Of a stretch of 64,000 nucleotides of DNA, positions 22,878 through 33,316 are shown piece by piece. This stretch comes from Porphyra umbilicalis (Eukaryota > Rhodophyta > Bangiophyceae > Bangiales > Bangiaceae), in assembly GCA_002049455.2 (NCBI GenBank), contig KV919084.1, forward strand, positions 22,394 to 86,393. The letters are read 5' to 3'. Numbering within the stretch: position 1 is the first letter of the stretch; the number at the start of each line of letters is the position of its first letter. The notes under the pieces were generated by a model. The model worked only from the letters and a program-made list of their open reading frames with translations, had not been told where the DNA came from and did no database searches. The position numbers were made by a program, and so were the translations under genes.

Positions 22878-22936
22878 GACGAGCGACCCCCGAGGTGCCG
22901 CAGATGGTGCGTTTCCAAAGAGTGGTCAAACTGCAC
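22878..22936 (+). repeat. Satellite-unit fragment, left copy
   Basis: About 58 bp match the satellite unit from GACGA through GATGGTGCGTTT to GGTCAAACTGCAC, and homology stops there. It is in the same orientation as the array and as the right-hand fragment at 26234-26292. Confidence 0.8.
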
Positions 22937-23517
22937 CCAATAAGTAAGTTTCATGCACACGTAAGAGTCAGAAGAAAAACGTGCTGATGTACGAGTGCGA
23001 GTTGAGAGTTACAAACAAATTCTTCATCCGTGAGAGCATTTCCGTTCCCAGGGATGTGGGGAGTGCACTTTCAGCATGTTGTCGAACCTAAGTCTGAGAC
23101 CTGCAACGTTGAAGAGATCGGCGAACGATACCAGGCTTTCACATCAGTCTCAGCGCAATACCAACAAAACATAGAACGGCGTGGAAGTGGATAGCATACT
23201 CGCGGGTGTCAACTTGGGCGGGCAGTAGTGTCAAAAGACGAGTTGACGGACATAGCGTCGGAACGAGCCCGTGAACGTGTCCGAACTCTTGCAGAACTGA
23301 AGAGAGGGGGTCGGACAATGGGGCAGTGTAGCGGGTTGGCTTTGCACGTAAGTGCTGGGGGGGGTTTGGGTGAGATATGAAATTCCTTTTGAAAAGGGTT
23401 GGGCAATACTGGACGGGAACTCGGGGAGTTGGACATAACTCTGGCTCTTGGTTTCCGATGAGCGCGAAACTTTGCAGGCACACTGGAGGCTCTGTAGAGA
23501 AGGGGACGGGGTGGTGT
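22937..23517. other. Spacer downstream of the unknown protein
   Basis: No gene is recognised. It would hold the 3' UTR of the minus-strand frame and, if a mobile element is present, its right-hand non-coding end. Confidence 0.4.
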
Positions 23518-25113
23518 CTACATTCGGAAAACGTGGGGACGGTTCGCGACGGGCGTGCGCCCAGATGCGCCTTGCCCGGCAGCGGCGCCCGACGCCGCGC
23601 CCGCCGCCGCGCTCGACGCGGCGCCCGACGCCGCGCCCGCCTCCGCGCCCGCCGCCGCGCCCGACGCGGCGCCCGCCGCCGCAACCGACGCGTCGCCCGA
23701 CGCGGCGCCCGACGTGGCGCCCGGCGCGGCGCCCGCCGCCGCGCCCGACGCCGGGCCCGACTCGGCGCCCGCCGCCGCGCCCGAAGCGGCGCCCGACGCG
23801 GCGCCCGAAGCGGCGCCCGACGCGGCGCTCGACGCCGTGCCCGACCCGGCGCCCGAGACGGCGTCGGAACCAGGGGTGCACTGACCACCATCACCACCAC
23901 CACCAGCACCATCACCGCCGCCATCACCGTTAGCGCCAGCCCCACCACTCGGCGGCGCCGGCGTCGTCGCGAGTGCTTCGGCCTCGCGGTGCGCGTGTTG
24001 ATCGGGTTCCGGCAGCAGGGCGAGTGTCGGGACGACGGAGTTGGGGTCGTTGGGACCGCCAAATGGAGCCGCGACGGAAGACGCAAACCGGGGCTCGTCT
24101 TGAATGTGGACGCGGGTGACCTCGCGGTTGGCAATTCGTAGAGCCCGTTCCAGACCAGGCATTTGCCGACAAAAGATTGAAGACGATGTGGAAGGTCCTG
24201 CGATTAGAAGACCACGCAACTCCTGGCGCATGGTTGCGGATGGGCACGCCGAGAAGCAGCCGGCATCAGGGGTGAGGCCGTACCCGGGGCGGAAGTTTGC
24301 GGAGCCAAAGTGGAAGCCCTCCAGCAGCATTCGACTACGATTTTCAGCGAGTAGCTTGTGGGCGTCACCCGGGGGCCCCGCGCGGCTCCGCGATTGGCTG
24401 TCAGCGGCGGCTAAGTTGGTCGACAGGGCGTCAGCGACGCCTGGTGACAGCACCCAGGCCTTGTAGAAATCCGCCGTAGCGTCCCACACGACCATAGTCT
24501 CCGCATCGTCCATTGGGCTGGGCGGCAGGCACCCACCCACATTAGCGGTCGAGTGCTCCTGGAAAGCGGCGCGTGTCGTCGCGGCAACCGCCGCCGCGAA
24601 AGCAATGGGCTTGCAATACACCCCACCTACGTCAGGTCGGCGTGCAGTCACCCGCCGCCCGGAATCGGCCGTTGTAGCACTGTCACCGACTTGGTCCGCG
24701 GAAAAGGTAGGGCCGCCGCCGTTGACGGGGACGGGTATATCCAGCGTGAGATCTTTCGACGAGGGGATGCGGCGCGGCGGATGTCCGGGGACCCAGTTAG
24801 GCACCCACGCCTGACTCGGCACGGAGTCGGGCGCCACCTGCCAAGGGGGGAGGTGCCCGTTCACGTCGCGTAAGTCCGTCGGAGGCGTCGCAGGGCCCGC
24901 CCCACCCGGAACGCGGGAAACGCGACAAGCCGGCGTGAAGCCCTGCGCGAGGCACCGCGCCTTTTTAATGGCGAGGGGCAGGAGCTGCGCGGTGACGGAC
25001 GTGCTCTTCGCCTCGACGCCCGCCGCCATCGCAGCGTCCGGCGCCCCTTCCATAACGGGGAGGTCGCTCCCGCCGGTCGCGGCGGAGAGCGTGACGGTGA
25101 TGTTGTGAGACAC
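23518..25113 (-). CDS. Unknown long protein, downstream half (after in-frame TGA)
   Basis: This 531-codon frame is in the same phase as the frame ending at 25156; only one TGA and 14 codons separate them. Its first about 380 residues are of mixed composition with stretches such as DDAETMVVWDATADFYKAWV, LLAENRSRMLLEGFHFGSAN and FCRQMPGLERALRIANREV. The last about 150 residues are an Ala/Gly/Ser array encoded by a minisatellite. ATG exists at 25113, so it could also be translated separately. I do not recognise the family. Satellite-unit fragments bracket the pair of frames. Confidence 0.55.
   Translation of the reverse strand: MSHNITVTLSAATGGSDLPVMEGAPDAAMAAGVEAKSTSVTAQLLPLAIKKARCLAQGFTPACRVSRVPGGAGPATPPTDLRDVNGHLPPWQVAPDSVPSQAWVPNWVPGHPPRRIPSSKDLTLDIPVPVNGGGPTFSADQVGDSATTADSGRRVTARRPDVGGVYCKPIAFAAAVAATTRAAFQEHSTANVGGCLPPSPMDDAETMVVWDATADFYKAWVLSPGVADALSTNLAAADSQSRSRAGPPGDAHKLLAENRSRMLLEGFHFGSANFRPGYGLTPDAGCFSACPSATMRQELRGLLIAGPSTSSSIFCRQMPGLERALRIANREVTRVHIQDEPRFASSVAAPFGGPNDPNSVVPTLALLPEPDQHAHREAEALATTPAPPSGGAGANGDGGGDGAGGGGDGGQCTPGSDAVSGAGSGTASSAASGAASGAASGAASGAAAGAESGPASGAAAGAAPGATSGAASGDASVAAAGAASGAAAGAEAGAASGAASSAAAGAASGAAAGQGASGRTPVANRPHVFRM
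23573..23860. repeat. GC-rich minisatellite encoding an Ala/Gly/Ser tail
   Basis: Short degenerate units of the type GCGGCGCCCGAC repeat across about 290 bp. On the minus strand they encode (A/S)GAA(S/A)GAA-type repeats at the C terminus of the unknown protein. Confidence 0.8.
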
Positions 25114-25155
25114 ACCGCCATGCAGACGCGCAGTCAGGGCACGCCAGAAGCGTGG

Positions 25156-26034
25156 TCAGGTTGCCGCTTGACGACCGTCGGCCTCGCGAGAGTACAGTGC
25201 CGGCGTTAGGTCCAGCCGCGGTTCGGTGGCATGTGAGAGGATCCCAGCAGCCGCCGTGGCCGCGCGCCACGCGCGCGTCACGAGTGTCTGCACTTCGTCC
25301 TTGGTCACGCCATTGGGAAGAAAAGATGACTGCGATGACGCACCACCGGCAGCAGACCAGAGCACGTCGACGACACCGAGAGCCACGACTGTGGGCCCCC
25401 ACACATCCAACGGGAGGGTGCTCCACGTCGGCGACACGTTGCCGCCGGCCGCCAGCCCCGCCCACAGACCCGCTTGCGCCGCGCCGACGAGGCGGCAAAG
25501 GTGCTCATCAAACGCGTCCCCATAGTTAGACGCGCGCAATGTCGTGAACATGGCGGAATAACACGGACCGGGAGCGTGATGCGCTTCGGCGTCAGCCGAC
25601 ACGCGAGCGTTTGGCGGTAATGTAGAGCGGCACGTGACGAGGTCGACAGCAGCGTTTCGCGTCCCGAGGCGAGATTCGTAGCGCGACTTAGCACGGCTGA
25701 TGTTGCCGCTCCGCGCGTCTGCGCCATGCTTTCTGGGCTGGTCCTTAACAAGCACTAAATCACGGATTTTGTAGATGGGTGTCGCGCTGTTAGCCGCCAA
25801 AACCGCGGCTGCGGACGCGCCGGGAAGACCGTAGCCGCCAAGCCCGACATGGTCAATAGCACGGCCGATGACCTCGAGCGCTTCCACCGCAGGCACCGCC
25901 ACAAGCAGGGTCGTCGGTTCAATCGCCAACGGGTTGGCGTCCGAAACGTACGCCGACACGGCCACCTTGGGTAGTGTCGCAATGAAGTTGGTGGCGGCTT
26001 TGGGATCCTCATTTGGCTCCGTGCTGGACGCCAT
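25156..26034 (-). CDS. Unknown long protein, upstream half
   Basis: ATG at 26034 (ATGGCGTCCAGC) starts a 292-residue frame with well-mixed composition: ATNFIATLPKVAVSAYVSDA, VEALEVIGRAIDHVGLGGYG, ATPIYKIRDLVLVKDQPRKH and AFDEHLCRLVGAAQAGLWAG. It ends at TGA 25156-25158 after READGRQAAT. The same frame continues for 14 codons and then through the 531-codon frame at 23518-25113, so the intact ancestor would have been about 838 residues. No transposase, polymerase or capsid signature is recognised. It could be the main protein of an undescribed mobile element or a host gene fragment; the evidence does not decide. Confidence 0.6.
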   Translation of the reverse strand: MASSTEPNEDPKAATNFIATLPKVAVSAYVSDANPLAIEPTTLLVAVPAVEALEVIGRAIDHVGLGGYGLPGASAAAVLAANSATPIYKIRDLVLVKDQPRKHGADARSGNISRAKSRYESRLGTRNAAVDLVTCRSTLPPNARVSADAEAHHAPGPCYSAMFTTLRASNYGDAFDEHLCRLVGAAQAGLWAGLAAGGNVSPTWSTLPLDVWGPTVVALGVVDVLWSAAGGASSQSSFLPNGVTKDEVQTLVTRAWRAATAAAGILSHATEPRLDLTPALYSREADGRQAAT

Positions 26035-26233
26035 TTGATTTTCGACAGCGGGCCGGGGGCGTGGGGGTGGGGGGTGGGGTCGACAAAGCTGACGATGAGG
26101 GGGTGGGGGGGGGGGGGGGGGTCGAGTCCGTCGAGGTGGGGCGCGACCGCGTGCCGTCGAAAAGGGGCGCGCGGTCGATGGGGGTGGGGTTCCGCCGTCT
26201 AAGTGGCCGTCTCGGGTGCGAGAGGGACACGTA

Positions 26234-26292
26234 GACGACAAGTCTCCCAAGTGCCCCAGATGGGTCATTTGCAAGGGGTGGTCAAACTGCAC
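26234..26292 (+). repeat. Satellite-unit fragment, right copy
   Basis: About 58 bp match the satellite unit from GACGACAAGTCTCCC to GGTCAAACTGCAC and stop near the same base as the left copy. It lies about 200 bp upstream of the start of the unknown minus-strand protein and about 170 bp upstream of the glucokinase start. Confidence 0.8.
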
Positions 26293-26461
26293 ACATCCGC
26301 AAAAGCGGCGTGAGCGCCCCCGGAGTGGGGGGGCTCTTTTCACCTGCTCTTCACGACCCTGAAGAGCTGCCGGGGCGCCCCAGGGGGTGCCTGGGTCGGC
26401 CATGGTCGAGTCTAGACGGATCGCCAAAAGAATGACGGAAAGGTGTTTCCGAACGGCATTC

Positions 26462-28002
26462 ATGGCTGAGGGCGGGCCCTCTGGCGGTGGCGGCGACGAC
26501 GCGAGCCTCCGCCTCTTCTCCACCCTCCTCCTCGCCGGCGACGTTGGCGGTACCAACGCGCGGCTGGTACTGTACGCGGTACCACCGCCCGCGTCGGATG
26601 GGGGCGTGACCGCCGCCGCCGCCACCGCCGCCGTCGCCCCCCCCCCCCCCCCCTCCCACACGGACACGTCCACCCACGTGTCCATCCTCCACCGCACGTA
26701 CAAGTCTGCCGACTACCCATCATTCTCCTCTGTCATCTCGGCGTTCCTCCTCGAAGCCGGCGCCGCCCTCCCCGGCCTCCTCCGTCTCACCCCGCGGGCG
26801 GCCGGGGGGCGGCCGCTGCCGCTCGGCAGCCTCGCCGCCGCCGCCTTTGCCGTGGCGGGCCCCGTGGAGGGCGGGCGCATCAACTTTACCAACTGGGAGG
26901 GGTGGATCCTCGACTCGGCGGGCTTGGCCGACGAGTTTGGCATCCCGTCCGTGGAGCTCGTCAATGACTTTGTGGCCAACGGGTATGGGGTGTTGACGTT
27001 GTCGCCCGAGGAGGTCGTCCTTGTGCAAGACGGCAAGGCCCTGCGGGGGGGGGCCATTGCGTTGATCGGCGCGGGGACGGGGCTCGGCCAGTGCTTTTTG
27101 ACGGCCGGCGACGCCGGCGGCGGCGACGGGGAGTACAAGGCGTGGGGGTCTGAGGGGGGGCACGTCGACTGGGTGCCCACGACCGCCGTGCAGGGGCGGC
27201 TGCTGCGCTTCCTCCACAAGCGCTTTGGCTCGAGCTTTGAGGCGGACGGGGGGGTGACGCCCCTGTCGCCCGCGGAGCTCGCCGACGCGACCGCGCCGTC
27301 GGTGGCCGCTGACGCTTCGACGACAGCGGCGGCGGCGGCGGCGGCCACGGCGGGCGGCGCCCGCCCCCCGCACCCCCACCCCGCCGACACAGAGGACTCC
27401 CCCCCCCCCCCCGCATCTCGGTCGAGCGCGTCGTGTCCGGGCGGGGCTTGGCCAACATTTACGCCTTTCTCTCATCGACGCACCCCGCGTCGATCAACGC
27501 GCCCATCCACGAGTCGATCCTCGCGTCGGCCGAGCCGGGCCGCGCCATCGCCGCGGGCGCCTACAACTGCGCCCTGTGCGCGCGGACGATGGACCTCTTT
27601 TTCGACGCGTACGCCACGGCTGTGGGCAACGTGGCGCTGACCTATCTGCCGACCGGCGGGCTGTACGTGGCGGGCGGCATTGCGCCCAAGAATATGGAGT
27701 ACATCACGGCCGACGCGTGGGGCCGCGCCCTCCGCCGCAAGGGGAGCCTATCGGGGGTGGTCGGCGGCATGCGCGTGGCGGTGGTCGTCAAGGAGGACCT
27801 CGGACTGCGCGGCGCGCACATTGTCGCGACGCGGCTGTGGGGCCGCTCCGTGCGGCGGGGGGGGAAGGGGAGAACGCGGCGGGTGCGCCGCCGCCCGTGT
27901 CGTCAGGGGAGGGGGGGAGGGAAGCCGCCTCTGCGGCAGCGGCGGCGGCGGTCAAGGCTGGGGGCGACCCCGCCGCCGGCGGCGGCACGTACGTGGCGCT
28001 GA
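26462..28002 (+). CDS. glk: Glucokinase, bacterial-type (frameshift at a C run)
   Basis: This enzyme phosphorylates glucose to glucose-6-phosphate with ATP, the entry step of glycolysis. The protein shows the phosphate-binding LLAGDVGGTNARLVLY, FAVAGPVEGGRINFTNW, the catalytic-Asp motif VELVNDFVANGYG, ALIGAGTGLGQCFL, SEGGHVDWVPTT, and after the break VVSGRGLANIYAFL and LYVAGGIAPKNMEYI. These are the signatures of the Glk (PF02685-type) family. The frame breaks at the 14-C run 27399-27412; before it the protein reads DTEDSPPPP, after it RISVERVVSG. ATG 26462 is chosen because the family motifs begin soon after. It is longer than bacterial Glk (about 320 residues) because of Ala/Pro-rich linkers. 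A second shift at the G run near 27858 would move the stop to 28151. Confidence 0.9.
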
Positions 28003-28151
28003 GCCCGTGGGCGGCGGTCATGGTGACGAGTCCGGCGGCCTACACGGCGGCGGCGGTGGCGGCCGGCCCGGCGGCGGTGGCGGCCGTCGTGACGGCGGCG
28101 CGGTATGTGATTCGGGCGGAGCGGGCGGCCCCGGGGGGGGCACCAATGTAG

Positions 28152-28538
28152 GGGGCGGGGGGGGGGTGGTGTGTTGTCAGACCGGCACGTTGGCAGGCGC
28201 ATCGGTGCCGTGTGCGTGTCTGGTGCGCATGAGGGTGTCAGCGGCATTGGTAGGGCTGCCGGCTTGTGTCTTGTTGGGTGTTTGGCGCGCCACACCCCCC
28301 AGACCCCACTAATGGCGCGAGGGGCATCACGGTCGACACGCGTCAGTGGTGGGCGCACCGCAGCGCGACCTTGTCATCGTATGTTCAACCCTTTCTTGTC
28401 GTCTTGCCCCAGCCATACAAATCAAGTCCAGGCCACACTCTGTGGCGGACCAGACCAACACGCACCTTTCACGCAGCCCCTCCCACTTGGGGTTCAACAA
28501 CCAACCCCCCCGCACCCCGGATCCCGCCAACAGCCCCC
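28152..28538. other. Convergent spacer, glucokinase and eIF3f
   Basis: It holds the 3' ends of two converging genes. No gene or repeat is seen apart from a G run near 28155-28163. Confidence 0.6.
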
Positions 28539-29560
28539 CTACTGTTTCAACGCCTTGACGTCCACGCTCAGAAGCCGTTCCGCAATCGGCAGCTGCGCTT
28601 GCGCAAACAAACACAAGTAGGTCACCATGAGCAGGTCCCGCATGTTGTCCCCAAAGAGCTTGTCAAACACGTGGCTGTCGACCCGCGGCATGAGCGCGAG
28701 CGTTTCCGCGAGGAACCGCCCCGCCGCCACGTCGCCCGTCGCCTCGCCCGCCTCGACCGCGTCGACGGCGCGGCCGACGACCGTCAGCAAGTCGAGCAGC
28801 CGCGAGAGGCCCGCCTGGACATTGTCCACCTCGGACGCGAGCGCGGCGGTCGACGCGGCCGCCGCGCCGCCGCCACGGCCCGTCGCCGCCTCCGTCATGG
28901 CGGCGGCGGCCGTCTCCCGCGCCGCCTCCAACCGCCACCGGTTTTTAAACAGCACGTTCATGGCCACCTTGTCGGGCGTCGACGGCGTGACGGCCACGGG
29001 GACGGGGCGGAACTCTGAGCGGAGGGCCACCTCCCCAATCGTGTAAGCCGACGACACATAGGGGCGGGGGGCGGCGGGGGGGGCACCCCCGCCGTCGACG
29101 CAGCCGCGTCGCCGCCCTCGGATGCGGCGGCCGACGCGGCGGCTGCAGCAGCGACCGCCGCCAAGTCGGCATTGACGAGCAGGTGCACGGGCGCCGCGCA
29201 CTCGCGGCCGTAAAATTCGTGGATCAACACCGAGTTGCCGTCCGTCTCCGTGCCCGTCGCGTCCCAGCCGACAATGGCGTGCGCCGACGACACGTTGCGG
29301 TGGAGGTCGACCATCGTGCGGTTGTACTCAATGTCGACCGCAATCTCGTCGGCCATCTCTTCGTGCGGCACGGGGAAGGAGCCGGTCACGTCGACGGATC
29401 CATCGTGAGGGTGGAAAACACCGAGGAGCGTGCCAATGACGCGGCGCTTGCCGGCCGCGCGGCGCATAAAGTGGTCGACGACGCCGAGGAGGACGACGGG
29501 GGCGACGCGCACGGCGCGGACGCTCGTGTCGTCGCCGCTCAGGAAAATGTCGGTCGACAT
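28539..29560 (-). CDS. EIF3F: Translation initiation factor 3 subunit F
   Basis: This is a subunit of the eIF3 complex, which organises the 43S pre-initiation complex on the cytosolic 40S ribosome. The N-terminal half is an MPN (Mov34/JAB) domain: VLLGVVDHFMRRAA, VIGTLLGVF, GSFPVPHEE, VDLHRNVSSAHAIVGWDATG, SVLIHEFYGRE and APVHLLVNAD. The metal-binding JAMM motif is absent, as usual for eIF3f. The C-terminal half (YVSSAYTIGEVALRSEFRPV, FDKLFGDNMRDLLMVTYLC) matches the family's MIT/C-terminal region. An Ala-rich insert separates the halves. The frame breaks at the 8-G run 29076-29083. ATG 29560 gives MSTDIFLS. No intron is seen. Confidence 0.9.
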
Positions 29561-30739
29561 GACGACTGGGGTTGGGGGAGAGGGGGGGGGAAGGGCGCAG
29601 AAGAATAAGGGCGGGCAGCAACAGCACTGTTGGGGGGTGACACGGACGAGGAGCGCGGTGGGACGCGACGGGGGCAAAGGCGGGCGGCGTGGGGAGCCCG
29701 TCCAAAGGGGACGACGGCGACGCCCGTCGGCACAGCGGTGATTCTGCAGAGCGACTTCTGCCCCTCTATCAACTACCTGGCCTTGAACACTATCAAGTCG
29801 ATTGGGAAAATTCCGTTCAAACAGTTGACAACTAATCTTAACCCCAACGGCAACGTGGTGCTGACGCCAAAAACGCGCGGGTCGGCCGACCGCGGCCCCT
29901 CGCGGAACAAGGAGGAAGAGGCGATGGGCGGCGAGGAAGCGTTGCGTGTCATGAACCCCAATACCACGACTCTCGTCTGGAGCGGCCGACCGGCGGGCCG
30001 CGTCACCGCCAGTGACGGCGGCGACGACAGAACCCCACCCGGGCGGCGGCCGCTCTCATGGACTGTACCGCGATCCCCGACCGCCGGCACGTTCCCCACC
30101 CAGAGAGAGCAGGGCCGCGCGGCGTCGACGGTCCCTACCCTGCAAGCCAATCTCCACCAGGAGCGACCTCTGCTGGACGCCGACGGCGGCCGCCGCCAGC
30201 GCGCTCGCCCCCCGCGCGCGGGGCGGGGGGCGGCGGAGGCCGTGCGAAATTTGCCCTGTTAGCATTGACATTGCTAACAGCGGTCTGGCCGGCGGGGGCC
30301 ATCATGGCCCCCCGGGGCGATGATCGCCCCGGGGGGGGGGCCCGCGCCCTCTAATTTGACGCGTCGCGCCCGCCACGTCACGCCCACCACGCGCGCGGCG
30401 GTGGCGGCCGACACCCGCGCCGCGCGGCGCGACGCGCGCCGGCGGCTGCCTTGCGAGGCGCGTCCCGGCTGTGCCCGCGGCGGCGGGGGCCCCGGCGGCC
30501 GGCAGCGGCGGCCGCCGCGGCGCCGCCCCTCCGTTGCCCGCCGCCGACGCGGCCGGTGGTGCGCCGCGGGGTCGGGCGCGGCGGCGCTCCCCCCCCGCCG
30601 CGCGGCCACCCGCGCGGACGAGCGGCCGCCAGCGGCGGACCGGCGGGCGACCGACGGCCGCCGCTGCCGCCGCCGCCGCCGCCGCCGCGGCGGGCGACGT
30701 TCCCCCCCGCCCCCCCCGCCCCCCCGCCCAGGCGGCGGT
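29561..30739. other. Divergent promoter region with strong hairpins
   Basis: It separates eIF3f (minus) from the glycosyltransferase-like gene (plus), so both promoters should lie here. Plus frames in it are shadow-like. Three perfect inverted repeats follow each other at 30256-30336. Confidence 0.5.
30256..30336. repeat. Three consecutive perfect hairpins
   Basis: CTGTTAGCA(7-nt loop)TGCTAACAG lies at 30256-30280. GGGGGCCAT-C-ATGGCCCCC lies at 30294-30312. A third with 14-base arms around a central G (arms ending GGGGCGAT and starting ATCGCCCC) lies at 30308-30336 and overlaps the second by five bases. Confidence 0.85.
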
Positions 30740-30856
30740 ATGGACACCCCCCGCCGCCGCCGCCGCCGCCCCGCGCCGCCGTGGGACTCGCCGACGGCGT
30801 CCCCCCCCGTGGCGCCCGGCGACGCTGACGGCGGCGGGCGGTCGCCGGGTGCCGAT

Positions 30857-30916
<60 letters not shown>

Positions 30917-31441
30917 AATGGCGGCGGCGGCGGCAGCACGTCCCCCCCCCCCGCGGCGGCGCCGCGTCCCCCCCCGTTTCCCCCCGTGCCCCCCCCCCCC
31001 CCCCCCACCGGCGGGAGCCTCCCCCTGCGGCACCCCCCCCCTCCCCCCCCGCCGCCCGCGGGCGGCTGCCGCGCGTCGCCCTCGGCGCCGCCGCCACCGT
31101 TGCGGCGGCGGTGACGCTCCTCGGCGTCGCCGCGTGGCGGGGCACGCCCGCCGCGCCGGCACTCGGCGGCGGCGCGGCCGTCACGGGCGGCGGCGGCGCC
31201 GCCGCGGGCGGCGGGCGGGGCGTCGGTGCCGTTGCCCGCCCGGCGCCCGCCCTCCCCCGGGCACCCCCGGTTGGGGGCGGGCGGCCCGGCCGTTTTTTCG
31301 ACGTGCCCCCGGCGGGGGTGCCCGTCGCCCGCCCCCGCGGCGGCCGCGTCGCCGTGCCGCTGCCGCCGGGGTCGGCCGCCGCCGCGCGGCCGCCGCCCGG
31401 CGGGTGGGCGGCGTGGGTGACGGGCGCCGTCTGGGGTGGGT

Positions 31442-31478
<37 letters not shown>

Positions 31479-33316
31479 GCGCGGGGGGGGGCGCCGCCCC
31501 GCCCCCCCCCCCCCCCCCCCCCACCGTCGCCGGTGCGCCACGTGTATGTGACCCCCCCCGTCGGCGCGCCGACCGTGTGCGTGCCGTCGCGGGTGTTGTG
31601 GGCGGCGCTGCTCGCCGGCGGGGAGGTGGACGTGCTCGGCCTCCCCGCGTGTGCGGTGGCGTACGACGACGTGGCGCGCGCGGCGGCGGCGGTCGGGCGC
31701 ACCCTCCGCGTGTACGACGCGGGGAGTTACGTCGACGCCGACGTGACGGCGGTGGCGGGGGTGCTCGACTTTGGCACCGCCAAACAGTACGAGTACGACG
31801 CGGCGTGTGTGGTGCGGTATTTGTTGGTGCGCAACCACCTGCGGTGGCTGCGCTCCTCCCTCGCCGCCGCCGCGTCGTCGGCGGCGGCGCTCACCGCGCC
31901 GCCGCCCGACGGCGGCGCCGGCAGTGCCGAGGAGGACGACGGTGGGGGCACCGACGACGACCCCGCGGCCGCCGACGAGGCGCCCGCCCCCGACGTGGCC
32001 GTCTTTTTGACCGACGCGGACGTCGTGCCGTTTGCGCAGCCGGCGGCCTACTGGGCGGCCGTGTCGGCGGCGGGGCGGGGCACCCCGCGGGACGTGCACA
32101 TGGTGTGGACGCTTGGGATGACGAGCTTTTGGGGGTGGCGCGCCTTGGAAGAGTTTTGCGCCGTCCTCCTCGCCGAGACGCTCGGCGGGCGGGGGGGGGG
32201 GGGGGGGGGTGAGATGGACTGGGCGCGCCAACACGACATGACCATGACGCACGCGTTTTTGGCGCTGCTGCGGGGGGTGCGGCAGACGGCGAGGGGGGGG
32301 GCGGAGGGGGGGGGGGGGGGGGGTGGTAGCGACGGGCCAGACAGAAACACCACGACCGCCGAGTGGGAGTCGCCCGACGGCCTCCCCGTTGGGCAGGCGG
32401 CGGGCGGGGCAGCGTCTGCCACCACCACCACCACCCGCGGGCCTGTGCCGTGGTGGCCCCCCGACCCCCTTGGTGCGGCGGCCGTCGCGCCCGCCGCCGA
32501 CCTCGAGGCGACCGCCGGCGACGACGGCACTGCCGACCTCTACGCGCGCGTCGCGGGTGGGTGGGGCCTGGCCGCCGCGCAGCGGTGGCGCGCTCACCGG
32601 GACCCCCCCACCCTGACGACCCGCGTCTGGCAGCTGCCGACGTACGGGCGCGTCGGGGAGCTCGCTTGGGACCACTCCATCCGCTCGACGGCCAAGCAGC
32701 GGGGCGGCACGTACGTCGACGTGGACGGGCGGTACGACTTGCTCGTCACCAAGGGCGCCGGCGCGACCAACGTGTTGACGTGGAAGCAAGTCGTCTGGTG
32801 CCGCGGCGTCCCCTTCTTCGTCTATGCCGACCATGAGGGGGGGGGGGGGCGGGCGACGGCGCCAACGCAACGGTGGCGGCGGCGCTGCGCCCGCGGCTCG
32901 TCAAGGCCATGACCCTCCACTTTCAGGGCTCGGCCAAGCGCCACATGGCCGCGTACGTGCCCGACGCGCCGCCGCCGCCGCCCGAGCGGCCGACTACCGC
33001 GGGCGGCCCCGCCGCCGCCGCCGCCGCCGCCGTCGCGGACGGCGCGGCCGGGCGCCCCCGGCGGCGCCTGCGGCAGCGGCGGCGGCCCGGCTGGCCCCGG
33101 TGGGCGTCGGACGTGGCCGACGTCCTCGGCTGGCCCGGCGCCGCCGTCGGTGGCGGTGGGGACCCCGCCGCCGCCGCGGCGGCCGCCGACGTGCGCGCCC
33201 GCCGCGTGTGCGTGTGCGACGGCGCGCCGTGCCGCTCGTGCCGGCCGCTCGGCCCGTGGCTGCGGCGCGTCGCCAACTCGCGGGCGCTCGGCGAGCAGCT
33301 GCGGCGGGCGTGTTGA
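30740..33316 (+). CDS. Type II membrane protein, putative glycosyltransferase (several frameshifts)
   Basis: After ATG 30740 come a basic tail and a Gly-rich stretch, then a single membrane span (RLPRVALGAAATVAAAVTLL near 31062-31130), a Pro/Ala stem, and a long lumenal-type domain. The domain has VYVTPPVGAPTVCVPSRVLW, AVFLTDADVVPFAQPAAYW-type text with a DxD-like DAD (VAVFLTDADVVPF near 32000), VWTLGMTSFWGWRALEEF, DHSIRSTAKQRGG, NVLTWKQVVWCRGVPFFVY and KAMTLHFQGSAKRHM. Membrane anchor, stem, DxD and LHFQGS-type motif suggest a Golgi glycosyltransferase, but I cannot name a family. Phase changes coincide with the C runs 30989-31006 and 31502-31522 and the G run 32837-32849. The Cys-rich C terminus (CVCDGAPCRSC) is unusual. 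Confidence 0.55.

Noticed and set aside
30378-32870. 830-codon minus-strand frame
   Set aside because: It is antisense to the glycosyltransferase-like gene and almost wholly Arg/Gly/Pro/Ala; the plus strand has a membrane span and conserved-looking motifs.
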